Source of the DNA: a virus
Reading direction: 5' to 3' (one strand)
Length of the DNA stretch: 64,000 nucleotides
Virus record (IMG/VR): IMGVR_UViG_3300048694_001005
Location: 62,001 to 126,000 of that record
Shown: positions 37,323 to 45,560 of the stretch, one piece after another
How positions within the stretch are numbered: position 1 is the first letter of the stretch
How the letters are laid out: each line of letters starts with the position of its first letter
The notes under the pieces: generated by a model
What the model was told of the DNA's origin: nothing
The model's input: the letters and a program-made list of their open reading frames with translations, nothing else
The model's database searches: none
Made by a program: the position numbers and the translations under genes

Positions 37323-39692
37323 ATGAGTAGATTAAGTGTCAATATAGGTAATCAAAATAACGACGGTACTGGTGACGGTATAAGAGATGCTTTTGTCAAA
37401 GTAAACAGCAATTTTACCGAACTTTACAACGTCAATAACATGGGTGCTAGCCAACTTGCGGTTGATGCAGTTAGTGCAGCATTACAAACAGAAATAACAA
37501 ATAGACAGGCCGCAAGTGCCGTTATAGAATCACATGTAAACGCAGTAAGTGCGTCTCTTAATACTATTAGCGTAAACCAAGTCAGCACTGCAAATAAAAT
37601 AAGTGCAATACTTAATAGTAATACGACATTAAATGGTACTACATATGATTTCGCTCACGTAACGAACAGTACTAGCGTGGGATCAGGGACTGTTGTAATA
37701 GCCGGTGGTGCTGGTGTAGCTGGTAATATTTTTGCTGGCGCACTATATACAGACAACTACTATTTGGCCAATGGCGATCCATTTGGCGGTGGTGGCGGTG
37801 GTGGCAGCGGAGTTGTAGGTTCCGGAACTTCTGGACAATTCGCGTACTATCAAAATTCTGGTACGTCAGTCAAAGGTGCAGCAAACGTTGGCTACGATAC
37901 AAATAGATTAACTTTAAGCAGCGGCAACGCGGCAACGTCAACCAGCACAGGAGCATTAGTTATATCTGGCGGTGGTGGTGTTGGCATTGACGGAAATGTT
38001 TATATTGGCGGCAATTTAAATCTAAATGGACAAGATATAAGCGCGGCGGTAGCTTCTATCAATCAAGAAATTAGCGCCATTAGCAACCAAGTTAGCGTGA
38101 TTAGTCAAACACTTAGCGTAGTAAATGTTAACGTAGCAACGGAAACAAGTGCAAGAATTGCAACTAGTGCAGCTTTAGAAGCACACATAAACGCAGTAAG
38201 TGCGGCAGCTGGTGATACTAGTGCAATTAATGCAGCCGTAAATACCTTAAGCAATACTGTATCAGCATTTAATGATAAACTTCTTAGTGTAGGTATCGAA
38301 TTAAGTTCTAGGATTGATTCCGCAGTAGTAAAAATAAACACAGTTAGCAATGCGGTAAGTGTGGTAAGCAATGCCGTGAGTATTGTATCAGTGGCAGCAG
38401 CAAATGCAGTTAGTATAGCCAACGCAGCAAGTAATGCGGTATCGGTAGAAGTAGCAAACCGCCAATCAGCAAGTGCCGCATTACAGAGTGCTATTAATAC
38501 GGTAAGCAATGCAGTAAGCGTTGTTAGCAACGCAGTGAGTGTAGAAACTGCCAACAGAGTTAGCGCAGATTTGGCGCTCAGTGCAGCTATTACAAGTGTA
38601 TTTGCAACCAAAGCAAGTCCAACATTCACCGGCACTGTTACGTTATCAGATAATAATGCAAACACGGTTGTATATTTGAACAGCAGCAAAGCTATTACTA
38701 CAAGTAATTTGCTAACATTTACTGGTACGAATCTGGGCATTGGAACAGGACTCACTACTCCTGTTAACAAACTACACGTGAATGGTTCTATTTCGTTTGG
38801 TGGCACGGCGAATGTTCAAACTATAAGTTCTGATGGCAGTAATAACTTTGTATTAAACAGCTATGCGGCTCAAATCTTCCAAATTGCAAGTTCTGAAAAA
38901 TTACGTGTGGATACTAATGGCAATGTAGGTATAGGCACAAGCTCACCTACAGAACTATTGGCAGTATCTTCTTCAAATTCAAAACCTGCTAGGATTGCAT
39001 CAACCTCGGCCAGCAATAACAATAAGTTAATTTTGGAAACTTCTGGTGTTGGTTCCACTATGGGTGTATGGATAACTAATTCATATGGTAATACCAGCGT
39101 GTCATTTAATGAAACTGCTGGTGCTTTGGTATTTGCGACTGGTGGTAACAATACCGGTGGATCCGACACACCAACAGAACGTATGCGTATTATTTCTACT
39201 GGTAACGTAGGTATTGGCACCAGCTCTCCTGCATACACTTTAGATGTTTCTGGAACCGCGAGGTTCACTGGTAACTTGACGGCAAATAACTTTTCTGGCA
39301 GTGGCGTAACCGCAGTATATGCGGACTTAGCAGAAAATTACACAGCCGATGCTAACTACGAACCTGGTACTGTTTTACAGTTTGGTACGGAAACGGAAGT
39401 AACGGCCTGTGAAAACGATGAAACCAACAAGATAGTGGGAGTTGTTAGTAGACAGCCTGCTTATTTAATGAACTCAACACTAACAGCTTCATATGTCGTA
39501 CCTGTTGCGTTATTGGGACGTGTACCTTGCAAAGTTTTGGGTCCTATCAATAGGGGAGATCTGCTGGTGGGCACAACTGGCGGTAGAGCTCGTGCCGAAC
39601 GATCACCCAAACCCGGTAGTTTGATAGGCAAAGCACTGGAAGATTTTTATGGTACCGATGGTATGATAGAAATCATAGTTGGTTTGAAATAA
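37323..39692 (+). CDS. Tail fibre protein (fibre C) with coiled coil and C-terminal processing/trimerisation-type domain
   Basis: The ATG at 37323 is chosen for its AGGA 9 nt upstream; an in-frame GTG at 37317 is less likely. The protein has 789 aa. Residues 1-40 (MSRLSVNIGNQNNDGTGDGIRDAFVKVNSNFTELYN) are a module found in aquatic T4-like fibre proteins. Residues about 230-420 are a Val/Ser/Ala-rich coiled coil with NAVSVVSNAVS repeats. Residues about 665-789 (YADLAENYTADANYEPGTVLQFG, GVVSRQPAYLMN, LLGRVPCKVLGPINRGDLLV, LIGKALEDF) match the C-terminal domain I associate with Peptidase_G2-like fibre maturation. It probably forms a trimeric fibre, separate from pairs A and B. Confidence 0.8.
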   Translation: MSRLSVNIGNQNNDGTGDGIRDAFVKVNSNFTELYNVNNMGASQLAVDAVSAALQTEITNRQAASAVIESHVNAVSASLNTISVNQVSTANKISAILNSNTTLNGTTYDFAHVTNSTSVGSGTVVIAGGAGVAGNIFAGALYTDNYYLANGDPFGGGGGGGSGVVGSGTSGQFAYYQNSGTSVKGAANVGYDTNRLTLSSGNAATSTSTGALVISGGGGVGIDGNVYIGGNLNLNGQDISAAVASINQEISAISNQVSVISQTLSVVNVNVATETSARIATSAALEAHINAVSAAAGDTSAINAAVNTLSNTVSAFNDKLLSVGIELSSRIDSAVVKINTVSNAVSVVSNAVSIVSVAAANAVSIANAASNAVSVEVANRQSASAALQSAINTVSNAVSVVSNAVSVETANRVSADLALSAAITSVFATKASPTFTGTVTLSDNNANTVVYLNSSKAITTSNLLTFTGTNLGIGTGLTTPVNKLHVNGSISFGGTANVQTISSDGSNNFVLNSYAAQIFQIASSEKLRVDTNGNVGIGTSSPTELLAVSSSNSKPARIASTSASNNNKLILETSGVGSTMGVWITNSYGNTSVSFNETAGALVFATGGNNTGGSDTPTERMRIISTGNVGIGTSSPAYTLDVSGTARFTGNLTANNFSGSGVTAVYADLAENYTADANYEPGTVLQFGTETEVTACENDETNKIVGVVSRQPAYLMNSTLTASYVVPVALLGRVPCKVLGPINRGDLLVGTTGGRARAERSPKPGSLIGKALEDFYGTDGMIEIIVGLK

Positions 39693-39715
39693 TTCTCCTA
39701 CAATTTAAGCTGATA

Positions 39716-39738
39716 AGTAGTAGTATATTATTACTACT
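39716..39738 (+). promoter_or_regulatory. Inverted repeat abutting the start of the methyltransferase gene
   Basis: AGTAGTA (39716-39722, also 39719-39725) and TACTACT (39732-39738) are complementary and end at the base before the ATG at 39739. No ribosome site lies between. It could be an operator or an RNA hairpin limiting translation; chance is possible in this simple-sequence stretch. Confidence 0.3.
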
Positions 39739-41841
39739 ATGGCAGACAAGATCAAAGAACCAAAACGCATAGACGATGTTGAAAAAAGCAAGTTAGACGT
39801 CGTTTATTGTATACCCTTAGAGCAGCGCGATGCTCAAATGCGTGAAAATATAGCAAGAATACGTCCACGCATACAACCAGGTCCCATCACGCATGAGCCC
39901 ATAGCTATAGTTGGTTTTGGTCCCAGCCTAAATGATACCTGGGAAGAAATTCGCAAGTTTAAATACATTTTCACTGGCAGCGGTAGCCATAAATTTTTGG
40001 TTGATCGCGATATCATACCAACCCATCATGCCGAAGTGGACCCACGCGAGCATAAAATTGATTTGATGGGCACACCACAAGTTGGTACAGAATATTTGAT
40101 AGCAAGTTGTTGCCATCCTAAATTACTGGACCACTTAGAGGGCTACAATACAAAGTTGTGGCACATACATTCCGGTGATAACGCACAAATGTTACCTACA
40201 GTATTTCCTCGTGGCGAATACATTTTAACTGGCGGTAGCAATGTGGGGTTACGCTCCATGGTACTTGCGCGTTTCCTTGGATTTGTAAACATGCATGTAT
40301 TTGGTATGGATTGTAGTATGAGTAATGAAGGTAAAAGTCATGCAGAATTCCATCCCAAAGGTAGCAAAGGATATTATTTAACAGATTATGAAGGCGTAGA
40401 GTACAAGGTTACACAGCCACTAGTGGAATACGCTAGACAGTTCTTTCATGAACTAAAACAAATGCCCGAAGTCAACATTACATTATATGGAAAAGGATTA
40501 CTTCAACATATGGCCGAGAAAAAACTTGAAAAACCAAATCAGCTTAAAAAGCCCAAGAAAGAAATAGCTTACATTAATCCCAAAGTGATTACTGAAGAAT
40601 ATTTAAAGTTGAACAAAACATTGCATGAGCAAAATCCCAATTATGGTGTAAGCGGCGCAAAACGTGCAGATGTAGTAATTAAACTATCAGAAAGCATGAA
40701 TACCAAAAATATATTGGATTACGGCTGCGGCAAAGGTATGTTAGCCAAGAAATTGCCGTTTCCAATATGGGAATATGATCCTGCTATACCGGGCAAAGAT
40801 GCAGCGCCGCGTCCCGCCGAACTTGTAATTTGTACAGATGTATTGGAACACATAGAGCCAGATTTGTTGGATAATGTGCTACAAGACATCGCTCGTTGCA
40901 CTCTACAAACTGCTTACGTTATCATAGCTACTTTCCCTGCACAAAAAACGCTACCAGATGGCAGAAACGCACATCTCATTCAACAAGGTGCTGATTGGTG
41001 GCGTGCTAGATTGGAAAAGTTCTTTGAAGTGGCTAAAATTATAGAAAGTAAAGACAAGGAACTGCATATAGTTCTTGCACCCAAGCTGCCAGAAAAGTCC
41101 ATGGTAAGTACAAAAACTGATCTAACAAAGGTTACTTTTAACAATACAGAATTAGTTTACGCCACACCAAATGATGCTACACGTTGGCGTGCTAATAGTA
41201 TGTTCACTAAAGAACCTATCACTATTGAATGGCTGCAAAAACTTACCGCCAACGATGTATTGTATGATGTAGGTGCAAATATAGGTATTTATAGCATTTT
41301 TGCTGCTAAAATCGCAGGAGCAAAAGTATATGCGTTTGAACCAGAATCACAAAATTACAGTATACTGAATCGTAACATTGTTTTAAATGGTGTGCAGGAT
41401 CTTGTAAATGCATATTGTATAGCACTGAGTGATGAAACTAAGATAACACAACTGCATCTCAGCAGCTTTGACTACGGCGGTAGTTGTCACAGTGTAGACG
41501 ACAAAGTTGATTTTAAACACGAACCCATGACGCCTAAATACAGCCAGGGTTGTGTTAGCAATAGAATTGATGCTTTGATAGCATTTGGATTGCCAGCACC
41601 CACGCATATCAAACTGGATGTAGATGGATTCGAACCTAAGGTCATTGCTGGCGGTCGTGGGGCATTACGTAATGTTCGAAGTTTGATAATTGAAATCAAT
41701 CAAAACCTCGAAGACCATCAGCAGCTAATCAAGTTCTTGGCTGACAATGGGTACAAATTTGACCCTGCTCAAGTCGCAGCCGCAGAAAGACAATCTGGTG
41801 CATTCAAAGGAGTAGCAGAATATGTTTTCACACGCGACTGA
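39739..41841 (+). CDS. Three-domain protein: DUF115/MptE-like, SAM methyltransferase, FkbM methyltransferase
   Basis: Residues about 50-250 resemble DUF115/MptE-like or Maf-type proteins: IVGFGPSLND (56-65), HHAEVDPREHK, GGSNVGLRSMVLARFLG and VFGMDCS. Residues about 290-455 hold a class I SAM methyltransferase: ILDYGCGKGML (from 325) and VICTDVLEHIEPD. Residues about 470-700 are FkbM-like: VLYDVGANIGIYSIFAA (from 507), AFEPESQNY and HIKLDVDGFE. FkbM enzymes O-methylate sugars and DUF115 proteins are linked to surface glycosylation, so I infer synthesis or decoration of a glycan on fibres or the host surface. The 2OG oxygenase gene overlaps its 3' end. The fusion is unusual for a phage; the substrate is unknown. 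Confidence 0.82.
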   Translation: MADKIKEPKRIDDVEKSKLDVVYCIPLEQRDAQMRENIARIRPRIQPGPITHEPIAIVGFGPSLNDTWEEIRKFKYIFTGSGSHKFLVDRDIIPTHHAEVDPREHKIDLMGTPQVGTEYLIASCCHPKLLDHLEGYNTKLWHIHSGDNAQMLPTVFPRGEYILTGGSNVGLRSMVLARFLGFVNMHVFGMDCSMSNEGKSHAEFHPKGSKGYYLTDYEGVEYKVTQPLVEYARQFFHELKQMPEVNITLYGKGLLQHMAEKKLEKPNQLKKPKKEIAYINPKVITEEYLKLNKTLHEQNPNYGVSGAKRADVVIKLSESMNTKNILDYGCGKGMLAKKLPFPIWEYDPAIPGKDAAPRPAELVICTDVLEHIEPDLLDNVLQDIARCTLQTAYVIIATFPAQKTLPDGRNAHLIQQGADWWRARLEKFFEVAKIIESKDKELHIVLAPKLPEKSMVSTKTDLTKVTFNNTELVYATPNDATRWRANSMFTKEPITIEWLQKLTANDVLYDVGANIGIYSIFAAKIAGAKVYAFEPESQNYSILNRNIVLNGVQDLVNAYCIALSDETKITQLHLSSFDYGGSCHSVDDKVDFKHEPMTPKYSQGCVSNRIDALIAFGLPAPTHIKLDVDGFEPKVIAGGRGALRNVRSLIIEINQNLEDHQQLIKFLADNGYKFDPAQVAAAERQSGAFKGVAEYVFTRD

Positions 41842-42523
41842 ATATGTTAAGCATCGTTTTGTAGAATGTAACATAACTGAAACTCCGTATCCACACTTGC
41901 AGATAGATAATATTCTGCCGGCGGATTTGTATGAAGCAATGATGACCAACAAAATAGATGAACGCTACCTTGCCACACTAAAAGAACTAAAGCGTGTAGG
42001 TAGTGCGTATCCCGAAACCAGACGTGTTTTAAGTTTGAAACCTGACATGCCACAGTTGCCGGATAGTTACAAGGCTTTTTGGCAAGAATTAGCTGTTTGG
42101 TTTTTGACCGATTTTAAAAATATAGTACTGGGAAAATTTGATGCTCATATTCGCAGCAGGTTTGGGACGATTCCCATGCTATATCCTGAAGCACTTTATA
42201 CCTATGACAGCACAACTTATGCGTTAGGTCCACATACAGATAGCACAAAGAAAGTACTTACCTTATTGCTATATTTGCCTAAAGATGATACACTAAGTCA
42301 TTTGGGAACAAGTATGTATGAGCCCATTGATTCTAAATTTGTATGTGAAGGTGGGCCACATCACAAATTCCATAAATTTAGATTAGTAAAAACAGCACCC
42401 TTCAAACCTAATACGTTATTTGGTTTCTTTAAAACTAATAATAGTTTTCACGGCGTAGAACCCATCAAGGAAAGTATACGCAGAGATCTGTTAATTTACG
42501 ATATACAAACTGTTAAGACTTAA
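41822..42523 (+). CDS. 2-oxoglutarate/Fe(II)-dependent oxygenase
   Basis: The 233-aa product shows the facial triad in order: H138-x-D140 (GPHTDSTKK), distal H210 (SFHGVEP) and a candidate 2OG-binding Arg at 220/221. The double-stranded beta-helix strands around them (VLTLLLYLP, NTLFGFFKTNNSFHG) fit the prolyl-hydroxylase-like family. It would hydroxylate a protein or sugar using iron and 2-oxoglutarate in the cytoplasm. The ATG lies inside the end of the preceding gene in another frame, with AAGGAG 9 nt upstream, so the pair is probably co-translated and acts in one pathway. Its 3' end overlaps the convergent Nudix gene by 11 bp. Confidence 0.85.
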   Translation: MFSHATEYVKHRFVECNITETPYPHLQIDNILPADLYEAMMTNKIDERYLATLKELKRVGSAYPETRRVLSLKPDMPQLPDSYKAFWQELAVWFLTDFKNIVLGKFDAHIRSRFGTIPMLYPEALYTYDSTTYALGPHTDSTKKVLTLLLYLPKDDTLSHLGTSMYEPIDSKFVCEGGPHHKFHKFRLVKTAPFKPNTLFGFFKTNNSFHGVEPIKESIRRDLLIYDIQTVKT

Positions 42524-42550
42524 CTGCATTAATCACAGTTTGTATTTTTT
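42503..42550 (+). terminator. Terminator at the convergent oxygenase/Nudix junction
   Basis: A perfect 10-bp inverted repeat, ATACAAACTG (42503-42512) and CAGTTTGTAT (42536-42545), is followed by a T-run to 42550. The loop contains a second small palindrome (TTAAG-A-CTTAA). It overlaps the coding ends of both genes. The T-run favours plus-strand termination. Confidence 0.55.
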
Positions 42551-42938
42551 GTTGTATCTCATCAATTTTAAAAGTGCCATATACGCCTGGATGCAATGGC
42601 TTGGGATAAGATTCTAAATCACACCAAGCATAACCCTTGTGCTCGTCATTTAGTGTGGGTATAAATTCATTATCTACTAGTATAAGATATGTGTTATAGG
42701 TAAATTGCTCATTTAAACTAGTAAAAAGATCAACGGGTATTATTTTAGCATTACTTAAATCTCTGCCGGTTTCTTCCCGGATCTCACGTAATAAAGCAGC
42801 GGCAGCGGTCTCCCCTAATTCAGTTTTGCCGCCTACTAGTCCCCACGTGTTAGTATAACCCACACCATTACGTAGAAGAAACAGGAACCTATTTGTCGAC
42901 TTTGCGTATATTAACGTACCTACTGCTTGAATTGACAC
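42513..42938 (-). CDS. Nudix hydrolase
   Basis: The 141-aa protein has a complete Nudix box: G37-x5-E43-x7-R51-E52-x-x-E55-E56-x-G58 (GGKTELGETAAAALLREIREETG). Such enzymes hydrolyse nucleoside diphosphates linked to another group; T4 also carries one (nudE). The substrate cannot be told; a further conserved region is EHKGYAWCDLESYP. The start is GTG at 42936-42938 with AAGGTG upstream, 9 bp after gp15, so it is the last gene of the minus-strand gp14-gp15 unit. It may clean up damaged nucleotides or modulate host nucleotide pools late in infection. Confidence 0.92.
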   Translation of the reverse strand: MSIQAVGTLIYAKSTNRFLFLLRNGVGYTNTWGLVGGKTELGETAAAALLREIREETGRDLSNAKIIPVDLFTSLNEQFTYNTYLILVDNEFIPTLNDEHKGYAWCDLESYPKPLHPGVYGTFKIDEIQQKIQTVINAVKS

Positions 42939-42947
42939 TATGACACC

Positions 42948-44327
42948 TTATAAAACTATAGACCAACGCCCGTTTTTATATTCACCTTCGTAACTGCGAA
43001 TCCAATGACTACCGGTCCATTTATATTGTTGATTAGTTGCAATATTTGTTACGTATTTAATTTCCAAAGTTTCCCTAGAATCTAAACTTACTACCCATTG
43101 AGTACCATTATATTGAATAATATCGTTGGCATTGGCAACAAGATCCTGTGACCCTGTGCCTTTCCAAGCATCTGCACCATCAATATTGGCCGCATCACCT
43201 ATGCTTTGCGTCAAAATGTAACGTTGCCCTGTAGTTGCTGCTGGTAATCCTGCGCCAGGACCTTTAGTAAGTGGATTAATTATAGCATTAACCGCAGCTT
43301 CTGTGTCAACAGGTATGGTATCTTGATTTACTGTAAACAATAATACACTATCATCAGTAGGATGAAATGCCACCGTACCAATTACTTCTGTTTCCTCATC
43401 GCTCTGCAACAAACGAATTTGGCTTATACCCTCCGTGAGTTTACCATACACATTGATTAGAGCACGCCAATTGTCTCTTGTACCGTTTTTGCTTAAGTTT
43501 GGATTAGTTGTATCCTGGTATTTTAGTAGAGTAAGTTGATTACCATTTAGTATAACGCCATAGTTCATGGGTGTATAGTAAGAACGATTGCCTAACAAGG
43601 TCCATTGATCAATATTGTCTAGATTTAAATTGCCATGAGCATCATATATGCCGCCTATGATTTTTTGTATCACGCCCAGTTTTTTAATTTTCACTGGTGC
43701 GCTGATCCAGATTGGCATTTCAAAAGTATATGTAAAGATGTCTATTGGGTCATCAGTGCCAACCGGGATAGATCTACTGCTCCAGCTGGTATCAGTTAAT
43801 GTGACTACACTTAAACTGGTCCAGTCAACGTAGTTGTCTGTACTTTGTACTTCGATACTGGGGTTAAACAACCAACCTAACTGTTCAATAATTTGCAGTT
43901 TTTGTTCTGTATTGCTGGTCCATATATCTGCCTTAATTGTTAGCTTATATGGAGCCGGCATTAATCGCTCAATAGTAAAAGCGTTACCCTGCGTAGTTTG
44001 ATATTCACCGGTATGCTCGTCATAAGCACGTTCTCTTATGTGCATATTGCTAACAAAATAGGGATTCTGTACACGCTCACGATCATAGGCTAGTCCAGAA
44101 ATATAACAACTAATCATGGGCACTGTGTTTAAAGTATTTTCGCTATTATTGCGAAGAATATTTGCAGCTTGACGGCTACTGTCGCCATAACGTGCAGGAA
44201 CTCTTTGCAATGTTACATTTCCCTCGGTGTCCTTGCCAAATTGAACTTGAAAGTTACTCATCAGTCTTATAAACTGTATAAGGTAACGTTTGATTTGCTC
44301 ATCATAAAAAAATGGAACTGCGGTCAT
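42948..44327 (-). CDS. 15: Tail completion/sheath terminator gp15-like (extended)
   Basis: The N-terminal half resembles T4 gp15: FFYDEQIKRYLIQFIRLMSNFQVQF, RVPARYGDSSRQAANI, TVPMISCYISGLAYDRERV, PYKLTIKADIWTSNTEQKLQIIEQLGWLFNPSIEV. gp15 forms the hexameric ring that ends the tail and joins it to the head. The protein is 459 aa against 272 in T4. The extra C-terminal 190 residues include a GQRYILTQSIGDA...NDIIQYNGTQWV repeat unit of the kind often found as a virion decoration. Its ATG overlaps the gp14 stop (ATGA), so the two are translationally coupled. The identification rests on the N-terminal half. Confidence 0.82.
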   Translation of the reverse strand: MTAVPFFYDEQIKRYLIQFIRLMSNFQVQFGKDTEGNVTLQRVPARYGDSSRQAANILRNNSENTLNTVPMISCYISGLAYDRERVQNPYFVSNMHIRERAYDEHTGEYQTTQGNAFTIERLMPAPYKLTIKADIWTSNTEQKLQIIEQLGWLFNPSIEVQSTDNYVDWTSLSVVTLTDTSWSSRSIPVGTDDPIDIFTYTFEMPIWISAPVKIKKLGVIQKIIGGIYDAHGNLNLDNIDQWTLLGNRSYYTPMNYGVILNGNQLTLLKYQDTTNPNLSKNGTRDNWRALINVYGKLTEGISQIRLLQSDEETEVIGTVAFHPTDDSVLLFTVNQDTIPVDTEAAVNAIINPLTKGPGAGLPAATTGQRYILTQSIGDAANIDGADAWKGTGSQDLVANANDIIQYNGTQWVVSLDSRETLEIKYVTNIATNQQYKWTGSHWIRSYEGEYKNGRWSIVL

Positions 44328-45466
44328 GTTATTTTATTCCTGTTGCTTAGGGCTTTACTTAGACCCTGTCGACTTTGAACTGTCTCGCCACCTACTGTTA
44401 CATTCGCAGTATTGTTAGCGAATGCAGCTTTGAAGTTAGTACCACTGCCAGGCGTGTAATTATCACGAACTGCGTCTTCAACTTTAACCCAGCGTCGGCC
44501 ATCAAATCTAAATAATCTATGTGGCAAATAATCCATACGCAGTGCATATTCCCCCACAGTGGGATTGTCGGGAAAGTTGATGCCGCTGGTAACCGGAAAA
44601 CCGTTAGGCGCTAACCCATCACCTGTTAAATATCCTTCAATGCTTTTGTCTGGTGTAGTCACTGCGGTATCCACAGTACTGCCATCAGCGCCGATTACTG
44701 TTTCAGGATTTCCCTGTATGTCATTTTCAACTGGTACTGTATACAACTGAGTTGTGTCGTAACCGCTTTGTGGTGTTTCTGCTTCTGCTTGAGTTACAAC
44801 AGCGTCATTTATATTAATATTTTTGTCGTATGTGCTTAAAATTTGCGCCAAGGTATCAGTAGTATCTTCGCCTGCGGTAATATTATTCAATATATCTTTG
44901 TATTCTTGGCTATCAACAAGTGGTGTAATTTTTGCACGTAATAAATGTGGCCACCAAGTTGGACTATAGCCTTCACTGGCAAACGCTACATCCTGAACTA
45001 CATAATAACGCTTCAATGCTACAGGTATGGTCTCGTCCAGGCTCCAATAATCCTTTTTGTGTTGCAGCTCTAATACGTCACCACTTAGCAATTTTCTGCC
45101 TAAAATCTCTACTGTATCTTTTATATGGAAAACTATGAACAGGGTATCGTTGCTAAGGAAAATACCAAACTGCTCCAAGTTAAAATCAACATCTGCGGTT
45201 TGGTATATGCCGCGTAGATTGTAGACGCTGGTATCATATTTCCTATCTCTATTTTCTAAGAACAATAGATCCTGTATATTTTGTGCTGATTGGTTAATGT
45301 AGTCCGGCTTGGTAGCATCTGTGCTGCCAGTTTGCTGGATTGGGCCTAGATATTTGTGTACATTAATGCCAGTACCGCCTATCGTGAACATTTCACTGAT
45401 ACGGCTATCTATAAATTTGTAGTCTTTGCTGTGGGCACCATTCTGCCAAAGCGATAATCTGGGCAA
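44324..45466 (-). CDS. 14: Neck protein gp14-like
   Basis: The 380-aa protein starts at TTG (45464-45466) with AAGGA 9 nt upstream. The region NRDRKYDTSVYNLRGIYQTADVDFNLEQFGIFLSND and the segment on LSGDVLELQHKKDYWSLDETI mimic the T4 gp14 order (a SNFG strand, then KEGDLIYFPMD). gp14 is part of the neck between connector and tail. The linkage with gp15 supports the call. The C-terminal 130 residues (PTVGEYALRMDYLPHRLFRFDGRRWVKVE) again look like a repeated surface module. T4 gp14 is 256 aa, so this one is longer. It begins the minus-strand block and faces the early-type gene. Confidence 0.75.
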   Translation of the reverse strand: MPRLSLWQNGAHSKDYKFIDSRISEMFTIGGTGINVHKYLGPIQQTGSTDATKPDYINQSAQNIQDLLFLENRDRKYDTSVYNLRGIYQTADVDFNLEQFGIFLSNDTLFIVFHIKDTVEILGRKLLSGDVLELQHKKDYWSLDETIPVALKRYYVVQDVAFASEGYSPTWWPHLLRAKITPLVDSQEYKDILNNITAGEDTTDTLAQILSTYDKNININDAVVTQAEAETPQSGYDTTQLYTVPVENDIQGNPETVIGADGSTVDTAVTTPDKSIEGYLTGDGLAPNGFPVTSGINFPDNPTVGEYALRMDYLPHRLFRFDGRRWVKVEDAVRDNYTPGSGTNFKAAFANNTANVTVGGETVQSRQGLSKALSNRNKIT

Positions 45467-45489
45467 TTTAGTAAATCCTTAAATATCAA

Positions 45490-45497
45490 GTATTTAG
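45490..45497 (-). promoter_or_regulatory. Late promoter-like -10 (CTAAATAC) for gp14
   Basis: On the minus strand CTAAATAC lies 23 nt before the TTG start and 9 nt before its AAGGA. It deviates from TATAAATA at two positions. It is placed back-to-back with the plus-strand sigma70 promoter. Confidence 0.4.
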
Positions 45498-45502
45498 CGG
45501 TA

Positions 45503-45531
45503 TTGACATGGTATCCAAAACCATATATAAT
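45503..45531 (+). promoter_or_regulatory. Consensus sigma70 promoter of the 390-aa early-type gene
   Basis: TTGACA (45503-45508), a 17-nt spacer and TATAAT (45526-45531) form a perfect match to the bacterial housekeeping promoter. The start codon lies 29 nt after the -10, leaving room for a leader with GGAG at 45552-45555. Host polymerase should read it without phage factors. Confidence 0.9.
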
Positions 45532-45542
45532 ACTGATACCAT
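45508..45542 (+). promoter_or_regulatory. Dyad flanking the -10 of the early promoter (candidate operator)
   Basis: ATGGTATC (45508-45515) and GATACCAT (45535-45542) form a perfect 8-bp inverted repeat separated by 19 nt, with TATAAT inside. Bound protein would block the promoter. The expected transcription start is near the right arm, so a function at DNA rather than RNA level is more likely. Confidence 0.5.
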
Positions 45543-45560
45543 TTTAACATTGGAGAAGCA

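Noticed and set aside
38105-38806. Minus-strand frame of 233 codons
   Set aside because: It mirrors the Val/Ser coiled-coil repeat of fibre C; a Leu/Ala/Thr-rich shadow caused by repeated codons.
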